DNA of 9,494 nt from an uncultured Eubacteriales bacterium (GTDB lineage Bacteria; Bacillota; Clostridia; Oscillospirales; Acutalibacteraceae): contig ONWP01000303.1 in the NCBI GenBank assembly GCA_900321595.1, forward strand, positions 1 to 9,494. The letters are read 5' to 3'. The notes beneath the pieces were generated by a model. It searched no databases. It was not told the DNA's origin and was given only the letters and a program-made list of their open reading frames with translations. The translations under genes were made by a program, and so were the position numbers. Each line of letters opens with the position of its first letter. Positions within the stretch are counted from its first letter, which is position 1. Shown here one piece after another: positions 1-5,934 of the stretch.

Positions 1-339
1 GGCGTCCTTCTTCGTCTGGCTGTCGGCGGCGCGGTAGAGCTGCACCAGCTTCCGCTCCGAGGCGGTCACCTGCATGGAGGACGTGTTCGCGCCCGCCGGG
101 GGCTTGACCGTCGTCGTCCCGGTCCCCTTCGCCGCGTCCAGCAGGGACTTCTGCGTGACGCCCGTCGCCTTCGCGACCTGCTTGAGCTGCTCGGTCGTCA
201 GCTCCTTCTCGCCGCGCTCCGCGCGCCCCAGATCGGCGGCGGAGCAGTTTTTCACCTTGCGGGCGAGCTGCTCCTGCGTCAGACCCGCGTCGGTTCGCGC
301 GGCCCGGATCAGCTTCCCCACCTTTTTCGCGTTTGCCAT
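1..339 (-). CDS. XRE-family helix-turn-helix regulator, 3' end cut by window edge
   Basis: Reading from the ATG at 339 down to base 1 gives 113 in-frame residues with no stop, so the C-terminus lies outside the window. Residues about 7-65 read as an XRE/Cro-type DNA-binding domain: the helix LTQEQLARKV (20-29), then a recognition-helix region SAADLGRAERG (33-43), then TTEQLKQVAKATGVTQKSLL. A Thr/Pro/Gly-rich linker (about 70-88) leads into TASERKLVQLYRAADSQTKK. From memory, that tail is common in clostridial XRE proteins of roughly 120-140 residues, so only a short end is probably missing. A strong AAAAGGAGGG site 6 nt upstream fixes the start. It follows the membrane protein gene by 22 nt and is likely the last or a late gene of the operon. 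Its target is unknown; self-regulation of the operon is possible but not shown. Confidence 0.85.
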   Translation of the reverse strand, partial: MANAKKVGKLIRAARTDAGLTQEQLARKVKNCSAADLGRAERGEKELTTEQLKQVAKATGVTQKSLLDAAKGTGTTTVKPPAGANTSSMQVTASERKLVQLYRAADSQTKKDA

Positions 340-345
340 GCGAAA

Positions 346-355
346 CCCTCCTTTT
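346..355 (-). promoter_or_regulatory. Ribosome binding site of the XRE gene
   Basis: On the minus strand this reads AAAAGGAGGG, nearly the full anti-16S sequence, and ends 6 nt before the ATG at 339. It lies in the 22-nt gap after the stop of the membrane protein gene. It decides the start and suggests that the regulator is translated independently rather than by coupling. Confidence 0.75.
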
Positions 356-361
356 CGCGCG

Positions 362-967
362 TCAGCGCATTTGCTCCAGAATGTAAGCTTTGACCGCCTC
401 GCACAGAGCCTGCTTGTCGTAGACCTTCGGGAATGTCTCGTCCAGCTCGGCGACGGTCTTTTTGTCCAGCGACACCCGGTCGTTGTCCTCGTCGTACATG
501 GAGAACATGGCCTTGGCGGCCAGATACAGCCGCTCCTGCCCCGCGTCGCGGATCACGTCCACCGCCAGATTCGTGACGGGCTTGCCGTTGTTTTTGAAGA
601 AAAACGACAGGCTCGTTTCGCTGTCCTCGATGAAGTACCAGATCGCGTAGACCCGCTGACGCCAGGGGGCGGCCGCGTCAAACGCAGCCATCAGCCCCTT
701 GTCGCTGCGCTCGATCTCGTACTGCAGCACGGCGGCGACGCCCTCGACCAGCTCGGCGGCGTCGGCCTGCTCCGCCCGCGCCGGCGTCAGATCCCGGTAG
801 GTCTCCACCAGATACTTGTAGCGTTCGAGCTCCCGGCGCTGTCTGTTCAGATTCTCCCGGCGGCTGCGCACCGCCTTCGACGCCTTCGTCATGCCCCAGA
901 TCAGCACGCCGATCAGGACGAGCAGAACAACGTATAAATACCAGTAATCCCGCAGTGATTCGATCAT
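362..967 (-). CDS. Membrane-anchored protein of unknown function (201 aa)
   Basis: I do not recognise a confident family. The N-terminus has one strong transmembrane segment (about residues 9-26, YWYLYVVLLVLIGVLIWG), followed by a basic stretch (K28, K31, R34, R36, R37). By the positive-inside rule this puts the rest in the cytoplasm. Residues about 34-60 are charged and helical (ENLNRQRRELERYKYLVETY), possibly a short coiled coil. The soluble part (about 62-201) is mostly helical and contains SETSLSFFFKNNGKP (116-130). That stretch weakly recalls the DMP19/DUF4375 type of domain, which usually has a Gly- and Asn-containing FF-N motif; this is only a guess. The ATG overlaps the rsmI stop as ATGA, and GGAGG lies 7 nt upstream (975-979) inside the rsmI coding sequence, so it should be translationally coupled to rsmI. 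It ends in TGA at 362, 22 nt before the XRE gene. Confidence 0.85.
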   Translation of the reverse strand: MIESLRDYWYLYVVLLVLIGVLIWGMTKASKAVRSRRENLNRQRRELERYKYLVETYRDLTPARAEQADAAELVEGVAAVLQYEIERSDKGLMAAFDAAAPWRQRVYAIWYFIEDSETSLSFFFKNNGKPVTNLAVDVIRDAGQERLYLAAKAMFSMYDEDNDRVSLDKKTVAELDETFPKVYDKQALCEAVKAYILEQMR

Positions 968-1794
968 GTTGCATCCTCCGTCAGCGCGTTATAGATCGCG
1001 CCCTTTTTGATCCCGGTCTCCCGGGACGCGCGCCGCGCCGCCTCGCTGGGCGAGCAGCCCTCGGCGACGTAGGCTCTGGCGCGTTCCACGGCCTCCTCAG
1101 CCGTGTGCTTTTCCTTCACCGGCGCCTCTCCCGCCACGACCAGCACGAATTCGCCCTTGGGCGGGTTCGCCCGGTACCGCGCGGCCGCCTCCGCCAGCGT
1201 TGTCCGGTCGACGGTCTCGTGGATCTTCGTCAGCTCCTTGATGAGCGCGATCTCCCGGTCGCCGAAGACGGCCAGCAGATCCTCCAGCGTCCCCGGCAGC
1301 TTGTGCGGCGCCTCGTAGAAGATCATCGTGCGCTTCTCATGCCGCAGCTCGTCCAGATGGAGCTTCCGCTTGGGCTTGTTGACGCTCAGGAAGCCCTCGA
1401 ACGTGAACCGCGTCACGTCCATGCCGCTCATGGCCGCCGCCGTCGCCACAGCGCTGGGGCCCGGCACGCTGACCACAGGAATGCCCGCGTCGTGGCAGGC
1501 GCGCACCAGGTCGATGCCGGGGTCGGAGATCGCCGGCATCCCGGCGTCCGTCACGACGGCGCAGCTCTCGCCCTGCGCGAGCCGGGCGAGGATATGCTCC
1601 CCGCTGTAGACCCGGTTGTGCTCGTAATAGCTGACCATGGGCTTGCGGATCCCGAAGTGGTTCAGCAGCTTGAGCGTGACGCGGGTGTCCTCCGCCGCGA
1701 TGAAATCGACGCTTTCGAGCGTCTCGACCGCCCGCGGCGACAGATCCCCCAGATTGCCGATGGGGGTGCCGACAAGATACAGTGTACCGGTCAT
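964..1794 (-). CDS. rsmI: 16S rRNA (cytidine-1402-2'-O)-methyltransferase RsmI
   Basis: The 276-residue product matches RsmI (YraL), the SAM-dependent tetrapyrrole-methylase-fold enzyme that 2'-O-methylates C1402 in the 16S rRNA decoding centre. Visible family motifs are GTPIGNLGD (9-17), AEDTR (34-38), DAGMPAISDPG (83-93), VPGPSA (110-115), FYEAPHK (159-165), the KELTKIHE region (187-194) and KGEFVLVV (213-220). The C-terminal part (about 231-272, with EGCSPSEAARRASRETG) is the small helical tail domain seen in many RsmI proteins. Length is normal for the family. The ATG at 1794 overlaps the trmN6 stop as ATGA, and AAGGAG sits 5 nt upstream (1800-1805). The TGA at 964 overlaps the next gene in the same way. 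RsmI next to a TrmN6-like methyltransferase recalls the Bacillus yabB-yazA-rsmI order; the GIY-YIG gene yazA is absent here. Confidence 0.97.
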   Translation of the reverse strand: MTGTLYLVGTPIGNLGDLSPRAVETLESVDFIAAEDTRVTLKLLNHFGIRKPMVSYYEHNRVYSGEHILARLAQGESCAVVTDAGMPAISDPGIDLVRACHDAGIPVVSVPGPSAVATAAAMSGMDVTRFTFEGFLSVNKPKRKLHLDELRHEKRTMIFYEAPHKLPGTLEDLLAVFGDREIALIKELTKIHETVDRTTLAEAAARYRANPPKGEFVLVVAGEAPVKEKHTAEEAVERARAYVAEGCSPSEAARRASRETGIKKGAIYNALTEDAT

Positions 1795-2537
1795 AATGTC
1801 TCCTTGTTCTGATAATCGCCCATGATGCGCCGCATCTCGCGCGAAAGGCCGTCCCCGTCGTGGACGAACAGATCCGGCTCCGTGACCAGACCCGGATTGC
1901 GCCCGGCCTTGCCCTCGACCAGCGCCAGCCACGGCGCTCTGCCCGGGGCTTTGCACACGAGGCGCAGACGCTTGGGCTCCACGCGGTGATCGTGCATCAC
2001 ATAGAACAGCTCGCTGAGCCGGTGCGGCCGGACGCACACGCAGAAGCTGCCGCCGAAGCGCAGCAGCCGGAACGCCGCCGCGCACATGTCGTCAAACGTA
2101 CAGGCCGTGCCGTGCCGCGCCACAGCGTCCGAGCGGTTCTCACTCAGGAGCCCGGCGCCGGCAGCGGTATACGGCGGATTCATCGTCACCAGATCCAGCG
2201 TCCCGGCCGGGATCGAAGCCGGAAGGTCGCGCAGGTCGGCAAGCACCGGCTCGACGCGGATCCCGTCCCGCATGGCGAGCGAACGCGTCAGCTGATCGAT
2301 CGCGGCGCGCTGCACGTCCACAGCCCAGATCTGCTGCGCCTTCCGGTCGCGCGTCAGCAGGTACGGGATCACGCCGCAGCCCGTGCCCAGATCGGCGCAG
2401 AGCTTCGCCTTCGGCGCGAAATCCGCCAGCAGAAAGGCGTCCGTGCCGAAGGTGTGCGCCTGCGAGACGATGAGCGGCAGATCCCGCCCGAAAACCTCGA
2501 TATGCTCGCCCGGGAGCAGCGGCGTCAGTACGTCCAT
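1791..2537 (-). CDS. trmN6: tRNA1(Val) A37 N6-methyltransferase-like protein (TrmN6/YabB)
   Basis: This is a 248-residue class I SAM-dependent methyltransferase. The SAM-binding glycine motif is ADLGTGCGVIPYLL (48-61), an acidic ribose-binding position lies in WAVDV (71-75), and the N6-adenine catalytic motif NPPY is at 120-123. Together with the N-terminal segment LIVSQAHTFGTDAFLLADF (22-40) this fits the TrmN6/YfiC/YabB group, which methylates N6 of adenosine 37 in tRNA1(Val) in E. coli. The exact target in this organism is inferred. The ATG at 2537 lies inside the 3' end of the secreted-protein gene, with a 13-nt overlap. I see no good Shine-Dalgarno nearby; the closest GGAG is about 17 nt upstream. 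Initiation may therefore depend on ribosomes terminating at 2525. No alternative in-frame start fits the family's N-terminus better. The gene ends in TGA overlapping rsmI. Confidence 0.92.
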   Translation of the reverse strand: MDVLTPLLPGEHIEVFGRDLPLIVSQAHTFGTDAFLLADFAPKAKLCADLGTGCGVIPYLLTRDRKAQQIWAVDVQRAAIDQLTRSLAMRDGIRVEPVLADLRDLPASIPAGTLDLVTMNPPYTAAGAGLLSENRSDAVARHGTACTFDDMCAAAFRLLRFGGSFCVCVRPHRLSELFYVMHDHRVEPKRLRLVCKAPGRAPWLALVEGKAGRNPGLVTEPDLFVHDGDGLSREMRRIMGDYQNKETL

Positions 2538-4129
2538 GCCGGATGACGGACGGACTCCAGCTCCGCGGAGTAGCGCAGGATATACCGGGCGTCGGACGCG
2601 GTGACCACGCCGTCGCCGCTGTAGTCCGCGCCGCGCGCGCCGACGGGCGTCAGCGTCTCCAGACGGGCGGAATACCGCAGCGCCAGACGCGCGTCCCGGG
2701 CCGTGATCTCCCCGTTCGCGTCCACGTCGCCGGCGACGCTGATCGTATAGACGATCGCCTCGCCCTCCCCGTCGTCGAGCACCAGCTGATCGCCGCTGCG
2801 AAGCGGCTCGCGGCCGTTTTTGAACGTGCCGTCCCTGTCGGACAGCGAATAGTGCCATCCGTGTTCGAAATAGCCCTGGATCTGATCGCCGGTGTAGCCG
2901 TCCCAGACCAGCCAGACCAGCCGGTTGACCTCGTCCACGCGGCATCTGGCGTTCGCGCGGATCACCAGCGGATCCGGGTTCTCGCGCGGCAGCGCCAGCG
3001 GCTCGATCCGCTCCTCGGTCTGTCCGCAGAGCTTGCAGGTGTACAGCATCTCGCGGCTTCTGCCGTCGGCGGAGCGGGAAAGCTCTCTGCCGCTGTCAAA
3101 CGTGTGCGCCGTCTTCGGGATCAGCACCGGCGTCTCCGTGAAGCCGCAGATCACGCAGACGTGCGCCTTCTTTCCGAATTCGGAGCAGGTCGGCTCCTGC
3201 AGAACCTTATACTCACTCAGGAATACGTGATGGTCGTCGCCGGCGGGGATGACCTGTTCGTCGATCCGCAGACCGCAGTTGACGCAGTGCCGCGACTGCA
3301 CGCCGTCCTCCCGGCAGGTCGCCGCCGTATCCGTGATAAAATAATCGGTAAAGGCGTGATTTTCCGGCTCCATGGGGATGACAGTCTCATCCGTTTTCGC
3401 GTCGCAGTACAGACAGTGACGGCTCTTTGCGCCGTCCGCGACGCAGGTCGCCGGCGCGTCCACGGTGAAGGTCTCCGCCCAGGTGTGCGCTTTCGTGTTG
3501 ATGGGCGTATCCCTGCGCTCCGCGATCTCGCCGCAGATCACGCAGTATTTCACCTGCAGGCCGCCGGAAACGCAGTTCGCCTCGCGCACGGTCGTCCAGT
3601 CCGCGTCCGGATCCGCCCGGTGGTACAGGCTCATCGGCGGCATCTCCTGATAGGAGAACAGCTCGCCGCAGTATTTGCAGCGCAGCGCCTGCAGCCCCGC
3701 GTCCCGGCAGGTCGGGTGCGTGATGACCTCAAACGCGCCCGCGGCCGTGTGCGCGTTCGGATCGATTGGAAGCTCGCCCGTAACGAACCGTCCGCCGCAG
3801 GCCTTGCACAGACGGTAGGTGTACCCCGCCTGCGTGCAGGTGGCGGGCACGGTCTGTACAGCTATATCCAGGCCGGAATGCCGCGTGGGATCCGGCGGGA
3901 TCAGGTAGACCGTCTTCTCCCCGTTTTCCTCGGTGCGGACGGCGCGGCCGCCCGCCATGCAGTAGGGCACCTTGGAGACCACGTATTCGAGTCCCCCGAT
4001 GTAGATGTGCTGTCCGAAGGCCAGCTGCGTCAGCGGCGTGTCCGCCGGCGGCGCGTCATCCTCGGCAAAGGCCGTCAGCGCCGTCAGCAGCATCAGGGTT
4101 GCCAAAAAGAAAGCGAACGTCTTTTTCAT
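2525..4129 (-). CDS. Secreted Cys/His-repeat protein with C-terminal type I dockerin
   Basis: The 534-residue product starts with a signal peptide (KK, then a hydrophobic core, cleavage probably near TAFA-ED at 22-23). Residues about 98-342 hold six units of C-x9-C-x2-C followed by a His 14-16 residues later. First Cys positions are 98, 141, 186, 229, 272 and 315; CxxC pairs are at 108/111, 151/154, 196/199, 239/242, 282/285 and 325/328; His are at 127, 170, 215, 258, 301 and 342. A decayed unit precedes them (C57 and H83, no CxxC) and another follows (C365/C368 only). Residues about 380-465 form a Trp/Tyr-rich domain I cannot name. The C-terminus is a dockerin with two 12-residue calcium loops, 468-479 (DVDANGEITARD) and 502-513 (DYSGDGVVTASD), each followed by an LRYSA helix. 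Dockerins bind cohesins on scaffold or surface proteins; none is in the window. The function is unknown: adhesion, scaffold or metal binding are all possible. AAAGGGG lies 6 nt upstream of the ATG, 20 nt after the exporter stop. Confidence 0.9.
   Translation of the reverse strand: MKKTFAFFLATLMLLTALTAFAEDDAPPADTPLTQLAFGQHIYIGGLEYVVSKVPYCMAGGRAVRTEENGEKTVYLIPPDPTRHSGLDIAVQTVPATCTQAGYTYRLCKACGGRFVTGELPIDPNAHTAAGAFEVITHPTCRDAGLQALRCKYCGELFSYQEMPPMSLYHRADPDADWTTVREANCVSGGLQVKYCVICGEIAERRDTPINTKAHTWAETFTVDAPATCVADGAKSRHCLYCDAKTDETVIPMEPENHAFTDYFITDTAATCREDGVQSRHCVNCGLRIDEQVIPAGDDHHVFLSEYKVLQEPTCSEFGKKAHVCVICGFTETPVLIPKTAHTFDSGRELSRSADGRSREMLYTCKLCGQTEERIEPLALPRENPDPLVIRANARCRVDEVNRLVWLVWDGYTGDQIQGYFEHGWHYSLSDRDGTFKNGREPLRSGDQLVLDDGEGEAIVYTISVAGDVDANGEITARDARLALRYSARLETLTPVGARGADYSGDGVVTASDARYILRYSAELESVRHPAWTY
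2583..2729 (-). other. Dockerin type I coding segment (two calcium loops)
   Basis: This segment encodes about residues 467-515 of the secreted protein. Loop 1 carries D468, D470, N472, E474 and D479; loop 2 carries D502, S504, D506, V508 and D513. The usual calcium ligands at loop positions 1, 3, 5 and 12 are therefore all present in both. The positions that in classical dockerins set cohesin specificity (loop positions 10 and 11) read A-R in the first loop and A-S in the second, so the two halves are not identical there. The two halves are joined by a short linker (LETLTPVGARGA). Confidence 0.85.
3104..3838 (-). repeat. Six tandem C3H protein repeats, 43-residue period
   Basis: This region encodes residues 98-342 of the secreted protein. 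Consecutive first cysteines are 43, 45, 43, 43 and 43 residues apart, and the Cys-to-CxxC spacing is invariant. A shared pattern is A-T-C-x3-G before the CxxCG pair, then an I-P (or similar) and a His. The copies are clearly diverged between the fixed positions, so this is an old protein-level repeat rather than a recent DNA duplication. Three Cys plus one His per unit fits one metal ion per unit, but disulfides cannot be excluded. Confidence 0.85.
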
Positions 4130-4149
4130 GATGATCCCCTTTCCGGAGT

Positions 4150-5934
4150 TTATGTTGAAACGGCGCCGAACTGCGCCTGATGTAATTCCGCGTAAAAGCC
4201 GCCGCGCGCCAGCAGCGTCTCGTGATCGCCGGTCTCGACGATCTGCCCGTCGCGCATGACCAGGATCACGTCCGCGTGCCGGATCGTGGACAGGCGGTGC
4301 GCCACGATAAACGCGGTGCGCCCCTCCATGAGCCGCGTGAAGGCGGCCTGGATCTGCTGCTCCGTCCGGGTGTCGATGGAGGACGTGGCCTCGTCCAGGA
4401 TCAGCATCCTCGGCTGCGCCAGGAACAGTCTGGCGGCGCACAGCTGCTGCCGCTGCCCCTGCGACAGGCTGCCGCCGTCCGCGCCGACGACCGTGTCGTA
4501 GCCGTCCGGCAGCCGGCGGATAAAGGAGTGCGCGTGCGCCTTTTTCGCCGCCGCGACGATCTCCTCGCGGCTCGCGTCCGGCCGGGCGTAGGCGATGTTC
4601 TCGGCGACGGTGCCGTGCATGAGCCACGTCTCCTGCAGCACCATGCCGAAGCTGCGGCGCAGACTGCCGCGCGTGATATCGCGCACGTCCGTCCCGTCCA
4701 CGGCCACGCTGCCGCCGGTCACGTCGTAAAACCGCATCAGCAGATTGATGAGCGTCGTCTTGCCGCAGCCGGTGGGGCCGACGATCGCCACGCGCTGACC
4801 GGGCTTTACGTCGAGCGACAGATCCCGGATAAAGGGCCGCGCCGGGTCATAGGAAAAGGCCGCGTCGCGAAACGACACGCCGCCCGCGGGATCCGTCAGC
4901 ACGCGCGCGTCCGCGCCGTCCGGCGTCTCCTCCGCGGCGTCGAGCAGCTCGAAGAGCCGCGCGGCGCACGCCAGCGCGTTCTGCAGCTCGGCAAACACGC
5001 CGGAGATCTCATTGAACGGCTTTGTATACCGGTTCGCGTAGGCCAAAAAGCCGGAGAGCGCGCCGACGGTGAACGCGGCGCCGCCCACGGCGAAATGTCC
5101 GCTGACGATGGCGGCGGAGCCGCACAGCGCCACGGCCGCGTAGACCACGCTGTTGACGAAGCGGGTCGTGGGATTGGTCAGGCTCGACAGGAACGTCGCC
5201 CGCAGCGACGCCTTCGACAGTCGGCCGTTCAGGTCGTCAAACGCCGCCAGACGCGCCGCCTCGCGGGAGAACGCCTTGACGGTCTTGATATTCTCCAGCG
5301 TCTCGTCGATCAGGCCCGTCTGCTCTCCGCGCAGCGTGCTCTGCGCCTGAAACGCGCGGTAGCTCCTGCGGGAGATCGTCCGCGCCGCGAAGAGGGAAAG
5401 CGGCGTCAGCAGCGCCACGACCAACGCGATCTTCCAGTTGATGACCAGCATGAAGACGAGCGTCCCCACGATGGAGATCACGCCGCAGAAGCACTTGTTG
5501 AAGCCCAGCAGCAGCCCGTCGGCAAACTGATCCGCGTCCGTCACGATGCGGGAGACCACGTCCCCGTGCGGATGCGCGTCCACATATTTGACCGGTACGC
5601 GCAGGATGCGGTCGAAGGCCTGCTTGCGCACATCCCGGACGACGCCGAAGGTCACGGCGTTGCCCAGCGCGTTCATGACCCACTGCGCCGCGGCGCAGAC
5701 CGCCGTCACGACGGCGATGCGCGTCAGAATGGGCGCCAGCGCGGCGAAATCAACGCTGCCCGGCGCGACGATCAGGTCGATGGCGCGTCCGGCCATGATG
5801 GGCAGCGTCAGCTCGCCCACCGAGAAAACGGCCGCCATGAGCACCGAGAGCCCCAGACGCGCCCGGTAGGGTCTGACGCAGGCCAGCACGCGCCGCACGG
5901 TGCCCCTGGGCGCCTTTGCCTTGCTCTCAGCCAT
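4150..5934 (-). CDS. ABC exporter half-transporter with intact ATPase site (TM288/LmrD-like)
   Basis: This 594-residue protein has an N-terminal ABC type-1 transmembrane domain (about 1-320, six predicted helices) fused to a nucleotide-binding domain. The Walker A is GPTGCGKT (386-393), the Q-loop Gln is 434, Walker B is MLILDE with catalytic Glu515, and the switch His is 546 (AHRLST). The signature is LSQGQ (490-494) instead of LSGGQ. That deviation is known from the TM288-type subunit of heterodimeric exporters and matches the degenerate partner encoded just upstream. The pair probably exports a drug, lipid or peptide; the substrate is unknown. The ATG at 5934 overlaps the end of the partner gene by 8 nt, with GGGGAGG about 9 nt upstream inside that gene, so the two should be made in equal amounts. 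The TAA stop at 4150 is 20 nt before the secreted-protein gene. Confidence 0.95.
   Translation of the reverse strand: MAESKAKAPRGTVRRVLACVRPYRARLGLSVLMAAVFSVGELTLPIMAGRAIDLIVAPGSVDFAALAPILTRIAVVTAVCAAAQWVMNALGNAVTFGVVRDVRKQAFDRILRVPVKYVDAHPHGDVVSRIVTDADQFADGLLLGFNKCFCGVISIVGTLVFMLVINWKIALVVALLTPLSLFAARTISRRSYRAFQAQSTLRGEQTGLIDETLENIKTVKAFSREAARLAAFDDLNGRLSKASLRATFLSSLTNPTTRFVNSVVYAAVALCGSAAIVSGHFAVGGAAFTVGALSGFLAYANRYTKPFNEISGVFAELQNALACAARLFELLDAAEETPDGADARVLTDPAGGVSFRDAAFSYDPARPFIRDLSLDVKPGQRVAIVGPTGCGKTTLINLLMRFYDVTGGSVAVDGTDVRDITRGSLRRSFGMVLQETWLMHGTVAENIAYARPDASREEIVAAAKKAHAHSFIRRLPDGYDTVVGADGGSLSQGQRQQLCAARLFLAQPRMLILDEATSSIDTRTEQQIQAAFTRLMEGRTAFIVAHRLSTIRHADVILVMRDGQIVETGDHETLLARGGFYAELHQAQFGAVST

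Noticed and set aside
481..530. EF-hand-like calcium loop in the 201-aa membrane protein (DEDNDRVSLDKK)
   Set aside because: The central Gly is missing, the hydrophobic residue is one position off, and position 12 is Lys instead of Glu/Asp, so it does not fit a calcium loop.
4130..4627. Upstream extension of the secreted-protein frame to 4627
   Set aside because: The extra residues fall inside the ABC gene's coding region and are Arg/Gly-rich shadow sequence. The ATG at 4129 starts a proper signal peptide and has a ribosome binding site.
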